Shown: piece after piece, positions 17,209 through 25,738 of the stretch | How positions within the stretch are numbered: the stretch's first letter is position 1 | Layout of the letters: the number at the start of each line of letters is the position of its first letter | NCBI GenBank assembly: GCA_030151565.1 | Contig: JASLDM010000093.1 | Span: 1-38,697, forward strand | Length of the DNA: 38,697 bases | Direction: 5' to 3' | From: Flavobacterium sp. | GTDB taxonomy: Bacteria; Bacteroidota; Bacteroidia; Flavobacteriales; Flavobacteriaceae | The notes under the pieces: generated by a model | What the model was told of the DNA's origin: nothing | The model's database searches: none | Seen by the model: the letters and a program-made list of their open reading frames with translations, nothing else | Translations under genes and position numbers: made by a program

Positions 17209-18366
17209 ATGGCACAGAAAAAAGGATATACTTTTAGAAAATTAATGAACGACTTGCATCTATGGTTAGGTATTGCTAGTGCGCTTGTTTTATTTGTTGT
17301 TTGTTTGACAGGTACAATCTATACCTTTCGTTCGGAAATCGAACAGATTATTGAGCCCAATAAATATGCCTTAAAGAATGTTGAGGTAGTTCCGTATGAT
17401 CTAGATGCCGTAAAGAACTTTGTAGAAGTTGAAGCAAATGGAAAAGTGCAACGTGTATCGATTAGTAATTCTGAAACAAAGCCACTTGTGTTTTCAATTG
17501 CGCCTGATGATGGAAAAGGAAGGGGAGAAAATTATTATGTAGATCCATATAAGCTAGAGATTGTAGGTTCAGGTAAAAGTCCTTCTTCTGAATTTTTCAT
17601 GACGGTTTTTAAACTGCATAGATGGTTATTACTAGATTCGGAAATAGGAAGACCAATTGTAGGATGGGCAACTATAATTTTCGTTGTTTTATCTATTTCA
17701 GGACTTATTTTGTGGTTGCCAAAAAAGATAAAAGGTTGGAAGAGTTTTAAACCAGGATTTAAAGTAAAGTATAAAGCAAATTGGAAGCGTGTCAATCACG
17801 ATTTGCACAATACATTAGGCTTTTATACATTACTTTTTGTTTTGATAATGGCGCTTACCGGTTTATGTTGGTCCTTTGATTGGTATCGTGATGGATTAAG
17901 CAAGGTATTAGGAACAACTGTTTTTGGAGGTCGAAATGAAGTGAAACCAGAATCGGAATATATTGATAATGCTACTACAATTTCTTTTTCAGAAGTGTTA
18001 GCAATAACCAATGAAAACTTAAATTACGAAGGACGCTCTACTTCAATATCTTATCCGAAAGATGAGAAGGGAAGTTTTGAAATTAATAAAAATGATCAAG
18101 CACGATTCAATGAAACTGTTTATGACAGACTTTTTATCGATCAATATTCAGGAGCAATTATAAAGAAAGAAATTTTTGCAGATAAAAATATAGGTGAGAA
18201 AATAGCAGCGCAAATCCGAGCGCTTCATTTTGGAGATATTTACGGACTTTTTTCAAAAGTCATTTATTTTATCGTTTGTTTAATTGCAACGAGTTTACCA
18301 ATAACAGGAATTTTTATTTGGTTGAATAAAATGAAAAAGAAACCAAACAAGAAAAAGACAAAATAG
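17209..18366 (+). CDS. PepSY-associated TM helix protein, probable ferric-siderophore-linked
   Basis: 385 residues from the ATG at 17209 (MAQKKGYTFRKLMNDLHLWLG). An ATG at 17185 in the same frame lies inside the 3' arm of the upstream terminator and is unlikely to be used. Four hydrophobic segments are seen: near residues 20-45, around VGWATIIFVVLSISGLILWLP, FYTLLFVLIMALTGLCW, and IYFIVCLIATSLPITGIFIW. Paired His next to the helices (HLWLG, KLHRWLL, HDLHNTLG, RALHFGD) are typical of the PepSY-TM family, thought to include iron reductases that act on siderophore iron at the inner membrane. Context after the TonB receptor agrees. Confidence 0.85.
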   Translation: MAQKKGYTFRKLMNDLHLWLGIASALVLFVVCLTGTIYTFRSEIEQIIEPNKYALKNVEVVPYDLDAVKNFVEVEANGKVQRVSISNSETKPLVFSIAPDDGKGRGENYYVDPYKLEIVGSGKSPSSEFFMTVFKLHRWLLLDSEIGRPIVGWATIIFVVLSISGLILWLPKKIKGWKSFKPGFKVKYKANWKRVNHDLHNTLGFYTLLFVLIMALTGLCWSFDWYRDGLSKVLGTTVFGGRNEVKPESEYIDNATTISFSEVLAITNENLNYEGRSTSISYPKDEKGSFEINKNDQARFNETVYDRLFIDQYSGAIIKKEIFADKNIGEKIAAQIRALHFGDIYGLFSKVIYFIVCLIATSLPITGIFIWLNKMKKKPNKKKTK

Positions 18367-18416
18367 CTCTAACATTACTTTATGAGCTTGTATGCAAATT
18401 CTCAAACAAAAAAATG

Positions 18417-18424
18417 TAACTTTG
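18417..18424 (+). promoter_or_regulatory. -7 promoter element for the bacilliredoxin gene
   Basis: TAACTTTG, consensus TAnnTTTG, 26 bases before the ATG at 18451. Confidence 0.55.
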
Positions 18425-18450
18425 CTATCAAACTTTATAATTAATATATT

Positions 18451-18861
18451 ATGTATCCAGAAGAAATAGTAAAACCAATGCGCCAAGAGTTAGCTGACGC
18501 AGGCTTTAAAGATTTATATACCAAAGAAGAAGTAGATGCTGCTATCAACGCTAAAGGAACTACTTTCGTGGTTGTAAACTCAGTTTGTGGGTGTGCAGCA
18601 CGTAATGCTCGTCCAGGAGCAGTTATGAGTTTGCAAGGTGCAAAAAAACCAGATAATGTTGTAACTGTATTTGCAGGGGTTGATAAAGACGCTGTAAATT
18701 CTGCACGTGAACATATGTTCCCGTTTCCACCATCTTCACCATCAATGGCTTTGTTTAAAGACGGAGAGTTGGTTCATATGTTGGAAAGACATCATATCGA
18801 AGGAAATCCTGCAGAGGCGATTGCAGAAAATTTAAAGGATGCTTTTAACGAATTTTGTTAA
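18451..18861 (+). CDS. BrxA/BrxB family bacilliredoxin (YphP/YqiW)
   Basis: 136 residues of a thioredoxin-fold protein with the CGC active site at C46-G47-C48 (NSVCGCAARNARPG), the hallmark of YphP/YqiW bacilliredoxins. The conserved FPPSSPSMALFKDGELV and ERHHIEG segments are present. In Bacillus these reduce protein-bacillithiol mixed disulfides. Whether this organism makes bacillithiol cannot be seen here, so the role is a CxC thiol-disulfide protein of this family. Single gene with its own promoter box and terminator. Confidence 0.92.
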   Translation: MYPEEIVKPMRQELADAGFKDLYTKEEVDAAINAKGTTFVVVNSVCGCAARNARPGAVMSLQGAKKPDNVVTVFAGVDKDAVNSAREHMFPFPPSSPSMALFKDGELVHMLERHHIEGNPAEAIAENLKDAFNEFC

Positions 18862-18893
18862 AAAAGAAACCACCGCTTAGGTGGTTTTTTTTT
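18862..18893 (+). terminator. Terminator of the bacilliredoxin gene
   Basis: 7-bp stem AACCACC/GGTGGTT (18868-18874 with 18880-18886), 5-nt loop, then a run of T. Confidence 0.85.
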
Positions 18894-18899
18894 AAAATG

Positions 18900-18907
18900 T
18901 ATATTTG
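18900..18907 (+). promoter_or_regulatory. -7 promoter element for the PlsC-type gene
   Basis: TATATTTG, 25 bases before the ATG at 18933; directly after the bacilliredoxin terminator. Confidence 0.55.
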
Positions 18908-18932
18908 CTTCAAGTAAATCAATAAACGTATA

Positions 18933-19664
18933 ATGCAAAAGATTCTATCGTATCCTATCAGTATTTTATTCTATTTGTTTTTTGCCTCGTTTCTGTTAAT
19001 TTTTCACCCAATACAATGGGTTTGTTTAAATGTTTTCGGATATCAGGCACATAAGAAGAGTGTAGATTATCTGAATTTCTTTTTATTAAAATGCACAAAC
19101 CTTTTAGGTACTAGATATACTGTAAATTTTGCGACAGAAATCCCAAAAGATAGGCCTATAATATTTGTTTCAAATCATCAAAGCATGTTTGATATACCAG
19201 ATATTATATGGTATTTTCGCGCTTGGCATCCAAAGTTTGTTAGTAAAAAAGAATTGGGAACAGGAATTCCAAGTATTTCTTACAATTTAAAACACGGAGG
19301 ATCGGTTTTAATCGACCGTAAAGACGCGAAGCAAGCCTTAGGTGCAATTAGAGAATTAGGTCGTTATATTACGCAATACAACCGTTCTGCGGTTATATTT
19401 CCTGAAGGTACTAGAAGTAGAGACGGAAAACCTAAACGATTTTCTGAAAATGGACTCAAAATGTTATGCAAGTTTGCTCCTGATGCATTAGTGGTTCCAA
19501 TTACAATTAATAATTCTTGGAAGTTAACGAGATATGGAAATTTTCCAATGGGGCTCGGCAATAAAGTTACTGTGTTCGCACACGATCCCATTGAGATTAA
19601 AGGAAAAACCTTTGAAGAGGTTTTCTCATTAACGGAAACGACTATTAAATCAGCTATTAAATAA
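18933..19664 (+). CDS. plsC: 1-acyl-sn-glycerol-3-phosphate acyltransferase (PlsC type)
   Basis: 243 residues. One N-terminal hydrophobic segment (about 8-28) anchors it in the inner membrane. The acyltransferase motifs are SNHQSMFD (H82 and D87 of HX4D) and FPEGTRSRDGK (156-166). It should transfer an acyl chain to lysophosphatidate to make phosphatidate for phospholipid synthesis. It lies upstream of an acyl-ACP desaturase gene on the same strand, so this is a lipid-synthesis neighbourhood. Confidence 0.9.
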   Translation: MQKILSYPISILFYLFFASFLLIFHPIQWVCLNVFGYQAHKKSVDYLNFFLLKCTNLLGTRYTVNFATEIPKDRPIIFVSNHQSMFDIPDIIWYFRAWHPKFVSKKELGTGIPSISYNLKHGGSVLIDRKDAKQALGAIRELGRYITQYNRSAVIFPEGTRSRDGKPKRFSENGLKMLCKFAPDALVVPITINNSWKLTRYGNFPMGLGNKVTVFAHDPIEIKGKTFEEVFSLTETTIKSAIK

Positions 19665-19667
19665 AAT

Positions 19668-19719
19668 ATAAACCAGCCCAAAACACTACTCAAACAAACC
19701 AAACCAAACCCAAATCAAA
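19668..19719 (+). other. Run made almost only of A and C before the desaturase gene
   Basis: About 50 bases on the plus strand in which G and T are nearly absent, with imperfect CAAAC/CCAAA repeats. No coding potential is seen. It would give an unstructured mRNA leader if transcribed. Confidence 0.5.
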
Positions 19720-19748
19720 GTAGTTTTTACCGGCGAAAAAAATAAATT

Positions 19749-20741
19749 ATGTCAGTTAAAAATGTTCGTCTGGAAGTGATGCGCTTCTTAGAAAAAAACA
19801 TCGATAGTTTTGTAGATGACTATTTGATCCCCGTAGAGAAAATATGGCAACCATCAGATTTGTTACCAGATTCTGAAGGAGAAAACTTTTTTGAAGAGGT
19901 TGCAGAACTACGTGAATATGCAAAAGAATTACCTTATGATTTTTGGGTTGTTTTAGTGGGAGATACCATTACGGAAGAAGCTTTGCCAACCTATGAGTCT
20001 TGGTTGATGGATGTAGAAGGAGTAGATCAGAAAGAAGATGGTAATGGCTGGGGACGTTGGATTCGTCACTGGACTGGAGAAGAAAATCGTCATGGAGATT
20101 TATTAAATAAATATTTATATTTATCAGGGCGTGTAAATATGAAGGAAGTCGAGATCACAACGCACCATTTATTGAATGATGGATTTGATCCAGGAACTGA
20201 TCGCGATCCTTATAAAAACTTTGTGTTCACTAGTTTTCAAGAGCTAGCAACTTATGTTTCTCATAATCGTGTTGCGCAATTGGCTAAGAAATACGGAGAT
20301 CACAAATTGTCAAAAATATGTCGCTTAATTGCTGGAGATGAAATGCGTCACCACCACGCATATTCTGAATTCGTTGATCGTATTTTTAAAGTAGATCCAA
20401 GTGAAATGCTTTTAGCGTTTCATTATATGATGAAGCAAAAAATTACAATGCCTGCAAATCTAATCCGCGAGTCTGGTGGAAAAATCGGAGATGCATTTGA
20501 ATTATTTTCTGACTCTGCACAGCGTTTGGGCGTTTATACAGCTCAGGATTATGTAGATATTATGCAGAAGCTTATTGATAAATGGCAAATCGACAAATTA
20601 TCTAATTTGACTGATGAAGCAGAAAAAGCAAGAGATTACTTAATGAAATTACCAAATCGTATGACACGTATTGCTGAACGTATGGTGATTACAAGAGAAC
20701 CACACGTTTTCAAATGGGTACGTCCTGCGCTTATAAAATAA
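19749..20741 (+). CDS. Acyl-ACP desaturase (soluble di-iron, stearoyl-ACP type)
   Basis: 330 residues of the fatty-acid desaturase type 2 family. The two iron-binding EExxH-like motifs are EENRH (E111, E112, H115) and DEMRH (E198, H201), with further Glu in the helix DTITEEALPTY. These soluble enzymes introduce a double bond into acyl-ACP using O2 and ferredoxin, which fits unsaturated membrane lipid synthesis. The next gene begins 7 bases after the stop, so they form an operon. Confidence 0.92.
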   Translation: MSVKNVRLEVMRFLEKNIDSFVDDYLIPVEKIWQPSDLLPDSEGENFFEEVAELREYAKELPYDFWVVLVGDTITEEALPTYESWLMDVEGVDQKEDGNGWGRWIRHWTGEENRHGDLLNKYLYLSGRVNMKEVEITTHHLLNDGFDPGTDRDPYKNFVFTSFQELATYVSHNRVAQLAKKYGDHKLSKICRLIAGDEMRHHHAYSEFVDRIFKVDPSEMLLAFHYMMKQKITMPANLIRESGGKIGDAFELFSDSAQRLGVYTAQDYVDIMQKLIDKWQIDKLSNLTDEAEKARDYLMKLPNRMTRIAERMVITREPHVFKWVRPALIK

Positions 20742-20748
20742 CAAACAA

Positions 20749-21399
20749 ATGAATACTTGGATTGAACAAACCATCGTGTATGTAAAAGATACATTGAAGA
20801 ATGCTGAAGGAGGACACGATTGGCACCATATTGAACGCGTATATCGTAACGCACTCTTAATTACAAAAGGTGAGCAAGACTGTGACCTTAATGTGGTGTA
20901 TTTAGCAGCTTTGCTGCACGATATTGCAGATAGTAAGTTCTACCAAGGAGATGAAACTATTGGTCCCAAATTGGCTAAAAACTTTTTGGAAGGTATTTCG
21001 GTAGATTCAAACGTTATTGAACACGTAGTGAAAATTATAGAAAATATATCTTTCAAAGGAGGAAACTTTACGCGAAGCTTTGATTCGTTGGAGTTGAAGA
21101 TAGTTCAAGATGCTGATCGATTAGATGCCATTGGTGCTATAGGTATTGCAAGGGCATTTAATTATGGGGGATTTAAAAATTTACCTATTTATGATCCTAC
21201 TATTGCTCCTCGAATGCAGATGACTAAAGAGGAATATAAAAGCTATAAAGGAACTACAGTCAATCATTTTTTTGAAAAGTTACTATTGCTTAAGGATTTA
21301 ATGCATACGGAAACTGCAAAAAAGATAGCAACCGAAAGACATCAGTATATGGAGGGTTTCTTAGCTCAATTTTATTCAGAATGTGAAGGTTTAAAATAA
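20749..21399 (+). CDS. HD-domain phosphohydrolase
   Basis: 216 residues of an HD hydrolase. The metal ligands are H23 in GGHDWHHIERV, the HD pair H57-D58 in LLHDIAD, and a later Asp in DADRLDAIGAIGIARAF. This is the YedJ-like family whose substrates (nucleotides or other phosphomonoesters) are mostly undefined. Probably co-transcribed with the desaturase gene, although the two functions have no obvious link. Confidence 0.87.
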   Translation: MNTWIEQTIVYVKDTLKNAEGGHDWHHIERVYRNALLITKGEQDCDLNVVYLAALLHDIADSKFYQGDETIGPKLAKNFLEGISVDSNVIEHVVKIIENISFKGGNFTRSFDSLELKIVQDADRLDAIGAIGIARAFNYGGFKNLPIYDPTIAPRMQMTKEEYKSYKGTTVNHFFEKLLLLKDLMHTETAKKIATERHQYMEGFLAQFYSECEGLK

Positions 21400-21400
21400 A

Positions 21401-21435
21401 AAAACGCATCTCAAAATGGAGATGCGTTTTTTTTT
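21401..21435. terminator. Bidirectional terminator between HD hydrolase and histidine kinase genes
   Basis: 10-bp stem AACGCATCTC/GAGATGCGTT (21403-21412 with 21419-21428), 6-nt loop, T-run on the right and A-run on the left. Confidence 0.88.
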
Positions 21436-21495
21436 ACACTTAGGATTACAAAGTCAATTAAAGTGATTTCCTTTGTTTGAGATATTTCCTAATAT

Positions 21496-23550
21496 TTAAA
21501 CTTCCGTGAATACATTTGCTATATGAATAGTCACTTGTGTGCCTTGTATTGCGTTGGATTGAATGCTAAAAACACCATTGATCTCAGCAGCTCTATCTTT
21601 TATATTTTGGAGACCAATACCGCGCTCTTTTTTTGCAATATCAAATCCAATTCCGTTGTCTATAATTTTTAATAACAAGCCTTCTTCTTTTTTTAGAAAC
21701 AAAGTCGTACACTTTGTGGCTTCACTATATTTATTAACGTTTTGCAAGGTTTCTTGAATGATGCGATAAAGATTTATTTTTTGGGTTCCATTAAGTTGTT
21801 TCCAAGGGATAGTTTGATCAATAGAAACATCAAAGGTAGTCCCAAAACTATTGCATTGTTGTAATACCAACGATTCTACTAGTTGCTGAAAAGGACTTGC
21901 TTTTAAAATCGTTTTATCTGTTAATTCGTGTGATAGCATACGGACCTCTTCTTCAGCTTTCACTAGTTCAGATATTAAAAGTTCTTTATAAGCAGGAGCT
22001 GCAGACTCTAGTTGCATAAGGTTAAAACGGGTTGTGAAAATACGATTTACAATTCCATCGTGTAATTCTTTAGCAATACGTTGACGTTCTTCCGTTTTGG
22101 CAATTTCAGAAATCTCGTGTTGTTTTATCATCAATTGATAAATCTTCTCATTGGTTTGTTGTTGGCGGTTAAGCAAGTGTAATTGCCTGTTTTTAAATCG
22201 AAGGCGAACCATCCATAAAAGAACAAGTAGCAATACAGAAACTAAACCACCAATACTGAGCGCATAAGTATTTTGTAATTTGAGTTGCTTGTTTCGGTTT
22301 TCAATCTCTTCTGTTTCGTAGGCAATTCGAGCAAACTTATCTTTTGATACTTGTTCCTTGATTCTGATTTTTTCAGAAAGATCCATATAGCTTTCCGTAT
22401 GTGCGATTTTGTTTTCTATGTCATATTGTACCAGTTGTTGTAGCGCTTCTTTTTCGTCTAAGAGGTTGTTTATTTTTTGAGCATTTTTGTACGAAGTGTT
22501 TGCATATTTTAAACCTGTTAAGGTATCGCCGAGAGTAAAATAATAGGTTGCCAAGGTAAGCTTACTCATTATGACCTCGTGTTTTTGACCTAGCGAATCC
22601 CTAATTGCATGAGCTTTATACAAGCTTGGGAGTAAATTATCTGTACTGCCAATTTTGATTTTGGAATACGCGTGATTATTGAGAAGAGCTGCATACAAAA
22701 GCGGATTGACGTCTTCTATTCCGGATAATGAAAAAGCTTTTTCATATTTAAGAATTGCCTGATTGAATTCTTTTTTGAGTTCAAAAACTCCTGCAATGTT
22801 GTTATACAGTGCTGCGTAGGCTTCGGTAATGTCTTCAGGTGTAAAAAGTTTTTCTTCATCTATTTTTTGTAGAATCTGCAATGTTTTGTCGTAATAGCGC
22901 AACGATGCATCGAAATCTTTAAGTTCACATAAAATTAATCCTAGCAATTGATAGGCTTCGTAATCAAAGCCCAATGTTTCTTCATTTTTAAAGTAATTGA
23001 GTGCACGAATGGCTTCGGATTCACTTTCAGAATAGATACCAAAGTCATACAGAATAGAGGCCTTACCGATAGCCATCGTTCCAATTTTCACCGTGTCATT
23101 AAGTTTTTTATAGTTCTTTTCTGCTTCGTGAAAATAATGATACGAACTATCTAGGGCAACTGCATTTTCATAATAGATCGCTAAAGTCTCGTAGGTATTA
23201 GCAAGCGATAGGGTATCTTGACTTTCTTTTGAATAACGAATGTTTTTTTGAAGTAGTTTTAAAAAATGTTCGTCGTCTGCAATTTCATCAAACTTTTCAG
23301 CAAGTTGTAAAAGGTATGTACGCGTTGAGGTTGAGTTTTTTAGGTGTTTGCTGTTTTCAAATAAACTGTCTAAAAGAATATCTTGATCCTTTTCAGATAA
23401 CGAATCTAAGTTTAGGTTTTCAAGAAAATTAGGGGTGTGGTTTTCACGATCCAACTTTCTTTGGCACGAAAGTAGAAAAAGCAACAAGCAAAAAACACTT
23501 AAAAAATAAGTGCTAAAGAAATTCTTTTTTTGATTTATTATCAGCGTCAT
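21496..23550 (-). CDS. TPR-containing sensor histidine kinase (HisKA_3 type)
   Basis: 684 residues from the ATG at 23550; a GTG 4 codons upstream is a less likely start. The N-terminus has a signal/lipobox-like sequence (LLFLLSCQRK). A long TPR region (about 60-390) is followed by one transmembrane helix (SIGGLVSVLLLVLLWMV), a coiled stretch, and the dimerization box with phospho-acceptor H497 (RIAKELHDG). The ATPase domain has QETLQNVNKYSEA, DNGIGFD and GIGLQNIKDRA. This is the NarX/DesK-like class with a periplasmic TPR sensor, common in Bacteroidota. The signal is unknown. The partner regulator is the divergent gene at 23644. Confidence 0.9.
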   Translation of the reverse strand: MTLIINQKKNFFSTYFLSVFCLLLFLLSCQRKLDRENHTPNFLENLNLDSLSEKDQDILLDSLFENSKHLKNSTSTRTYLLQLAEKFDEIADDEHFLKLLQKNIRYSKESQDTLSLANTYETLAIYYENAVALDSSYHYFHEAEKNYKKLNDTVKIGTMAIGKASILYDFGIYSESESEAIRALNYFKNEETLGFDYEAYQLLGLILCELKDFDASLRYYDKTLQILQKIDEEKLFTPEDITEAYAALYNNIAGVFELKKEFNQAILKYEKAFSLSGIEDVNPLLYAALLNNHAYSKIKIGSTDNLLPSLYKAHAIRDSLGQKHEVIMSKLTLATYYFTLGDTLTGLKYANTSYKNAQKINNLLDEKEALQQLVQYDIENKIAHTESYMDLSEKIRIKEQVSKDKFARIAYETEEIENRNKQLKLQNTYALSIGGLVSVLLLVLLWMVRLRFKNRQLHLLNRQQQTNEKIYQLMIKQHEISEIAKTEERQRIAKELHDGIVNRIFTTRFNLMQLESAAPAYKELLISELVKAEEEVRMLSHELTDKTILKASPFQQLVESLVLQQCNSFGTTFDVSIDQTIPWKQLNGTQKINLYRIIQETLQNVNKYSEATKCTTLFLKKEEGLLLKIIDNGIGFDIAKKERGIGLQNIKDRAAEINGVFSIQSNAIQGTQVTIHIANVFTEV

Positions 23551-23643
23551 AGCACGAACCACCTAGGTTTTTTTTAAAATAATAGTATTGTTGGAATCTT
23601 TTTTTAAATAAAAAAGTTATCTTGGTGCAAGTTATTATTTTTT

Positions 23644-24300
23644 ATGAAGGTATTAGTCGTTGATGACCATCCATTAACAGTTGAAGGGTATATTTATTCT
23701 ATTTCTAAACATTCTCATTTTTCTGAGGGTGTCGATTTTATTCGTGCCAGAGATTGTGAATCAGCTTTTCTTGTAATAGAAAAGTGTCTGGAAGAAGGAG
23801 ATTTTTTTGATCTAGCGATTGTTGATTATGGACTGCCTAGTTACCCGATGAAAGATCTCGAAAATGGAGCTAGTTTGGTAAATTATTTAAAACTGTATAT
23901 GCCAGAGTGTAAAACACTTATTCTAACAGCGCATACCGAAGTTTTGATCGTTTATGATATTATCAAGAATGTTCGGCCACACGGGTTGGCAATCAAAAAT
24001 GATATTACACCGGAAAATTTACCAGAAACACTTCTTTTTCTACTCACAGGACTGCCTTTTTTAAGTCCTCTAGCTCGTAAATGTCAAGCAGAAATACTTA
24101 AAAAAGAGTTGATGTTTGACGATAATAATCGAATGATTTTATTGTATTTATCCAAAGGATTTAAAATGATTGATTTAGAACATCATATTCCCTTGGCAGC
24201 TGTCACTATAAAAAAACGTATTTCCAAAATGCGCTTAGCTTTTGAAGTTCCCGATTTAGCTAGTTTAATTCAGGAGGCTTTCAAGCAAGGATTTGTTTAG
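23644..24300 (+). CDS. Response regulator with C-terminal LuxR-like HTH
   Basis: 218 residues. The receiver domain has acidic D7/D8, phospho-acceptor D61 (AIVDYGLPS), T95 and K118 (GLAIKND), so it should be phosphorylated. The C-terminal third (NNRMILLYLSKGFKMIDLEHHIPLAAVTIKKRISKMRLAFEV, quoted by its ends) is a degenerate LuxR/NarL-type helix-turn-helix. It is divergent from the histidine kinase and almost surely its partner. It is also directly upstream of the SQR gene, but the gap of 138 bp holds a separate promoter and operator, so co-regulation is only a possibility. Confidence 0.85.
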   Translation: MKVLVVDDHPLTVEGYIYSISKHSHFSEGVDFIRARDCESAFLVIEKCLEEGDFFDLAIVDYGLPSYPMKDLENGASLVNYLKLYMPECKTLILTAHTEVLIVYDIIKNVRPHGLAIKNDITPENLPETLLFLLTGLPFLSPLARKCQAEILKKELMFDDNNRMILLYLSKGFKMIDLEHHIPLAAVTIKKRISKMRLAFEVPDLASLIQEAFKQGFV

Positions 24301-24370
24301 TCGGCATATCAATAAATAAAGAATAGGGTAAGATAGGGGCTATTGAAAATAGATAAAATATCTTGCTATG

Positions 24371-24384
24371 GTAACTTAAGTTAC
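24371..24384. promoter_or_regulatory. Perfect 14-bp palindrome upstream of the SQR gene (candidate Crp/Fnr-type operator)
   Basis: GTAACTTAAGTTAC is its own reverse complement. Its centre (24377.5) is 36.5 bp from the last base of the -7-like box at 24407-24414, the same distance as at the DsrE/DUF2892-like intergenic site, which has nearly the same sequence. Confidence 0.62.
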
Positions 24385-24406
24385 AACTTGTAGTTTTTTT
24401 TAAGGT

Positions 24407-24414
24407 TATATTTA
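24407..24414 (+). promoter_or_regulatory. -7-like element for the SQR gene
   Basis: TATATTTA, one base off TAnnTTTG (last base A), 24 bases before the ATG at 24439. A weak core promoter would suit an activator-dependent gene. Confidence 0.45.
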
Positions 24415-24438
24415 CTTTCTATAGCCAAAACTCACATT

Positions 24439-25698
24439 ATGGAAACGAAATATCAAGTACTTATTATTGGAGGAGGAACCGCAGGAATAATGGTTGCTGC
24501 TCAACTCAAGAAGAAGCGCAAAGAGCTGCAAATTGCAATTGTAGAGCCCGCGACAAAACACTATTATCAGCCCGCTTGGACCTTAGTTGGTGGAGGTGCT
24601 TATGACTTTCAAAAAACAATTAAGCCGATGTCTGATTTGATTCCTAGGGGAGTTACTTGGATTCAAGATTCGGCGGCAGGATTTATTCCTGAAAAGCAGC
24701 AACTAAAGTTAGCCAGTGGAAAAGTAATTGGTTATGACTTTTTAGTTGTAGCTCCAGGCTTGGTCAATGATTTTTCGTTAATCGAAGGTCTGGAAGATGC
24801 TTTAGAAAAGAAAGTAGTCTGTAGTAATTATGTTGATCCAAATGAAACTTGGAGGCAACTTCAAAATTTTAAAGGCGGACACGCACTTTTTACACAACCA
24901 ACCACTCCGATTAAGTGTGGTGGAGCTCCTCAAAAAATAATGTATTTAGCAGCAGAATATTTTGCCAAAAATGGACTTAAAGAGAAAACCAAAATAACGT
25001 TTGCTTCTCCTGGTTCTGTGATTTTTGGAGTGAAAGTAATAGCGGATTCTTTGATGAAAGTGATTGAAAGACATAAAATAGACTTTAAACCTTTCCATGC
25101 ACCTATAAAAATTGATGCAGATCAGAAGATTGCTTATTTCAAAGATGTTCAGGTTAAGGATAATGCTTGTATGTTGAATAAGGGAGGAAATGAAGAGCAC
25201 GAACCAATTGACGGAATTGTAGCGATGCCTTTTGATTTTATGCATTTAGCACCCCCTCAAACCGCACCTCGTTTTGTAAAGAATTCTACTTTAGCTAATG
25301 AAGCGGGATGGTTGAATGTCAACATTAATTCGATGCAACACAAGGAGTTTCCTACTATTTTTGGATTAGGTGACGTTGCTGGTTTGCCAACAGCCAAAAC
25401 TGGAGCTGCAGTTCGTAAGCAAGCGCCTGTAGTTGTTGATAATATTCTAAAGATGATGAACAATCAAGAGGCTTCAAATCATTCGTATGAAGGGTATTCT
25501 TCGTGTCCATTAGTTACTGGATACGGAAAAATGATACTTGCAGAATTTAACTATAAAAATGAATTTATTCCAGATCCTAAGCTCAAGAGAATGTTAATTT
25601 CAGATAGCAGTAAGGAACATTGGAGATTGTGGATGTTCAAAAAAGTAATGCTTCCTTATCTTTATTGGAATAAAATGATGAAAGGAAAGAATGTATAA
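24439..25698 (+). CDS. sqr: Sulfide:quinone oxidoreductase, type II-like
   Basis: 419 residues of a flavin disulfide reductase-like enzyme. The FAD-binding GGGTAGIMVAAQL motif is at 11-23, YYQPAW at about 41-46 and a second nucleotide-binding part (GLGDVAGLPTAKTGAAVRKQ) near the C-terminus. C160 (PIKCGGAP) and C356 (SSCPLVTGYG) sit where the redox Cys pair of human-type SQR lies; C128 is an extra Cys. It oxidizes sulfide to a persulfide or polysulfide and passes electrons to quinone at the inner membrane. It fits with the rhodanese/MBL protein at 28.7 kb, which would consume the persulfide. Confidence 0.92.
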   Translation: METKYQVLIIGGGTAGIMVAAQLKKKRKELQIAIVEPATKHYYQPAWTLVGGGAYDFQKTIKPMSDLIPRGVTWIQDSAAGFIPEKQQLKLASGKVIGYDFLVVAPGLVNDFSLIEGLEDALEKKVVCSNYVDPNETWRQLQNFKGGHALFTQPTTPIKCGGAPQKIMYLAAEYFAKNGLKEKTKITFASPGSVIFGVKVIADSLMKVIERHKIDFKPFHAPIKIDADQKIAYFKDVQVKDNACMLNKGGNEEHEPIDGIVAMPFDFMHLAPPQTAPRFVKNSTLANEAGWLNVNINSMQHKEFPTIFGLGDVAGLPTAKTGAAVRKQAPVVVDNILKMMNNQEASNHSYEGYSSCPLVTGYGKMILAEFNYKNEFIPDPKLKRMLISDSSKEHWRLWMFKKVMLPYLYWNKMMKGKNV

Positions 25699-25700
25699 TT

Positions 25701-25735
25701 AAAAAGGCTGTTTCATTTGAAACAGCCTTTTGCTT
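25701..25735. terminator. Bidirectional terminator between SQR and aconitase genes
   Basis: 13-bp stem 25703-25715 with 25718-25730 (AAAGGCTGTTTCA and its complement), T-rich on the right and A-rich on the left. Confidence 0.85.
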
Positions 25736-25738
25736 TTC

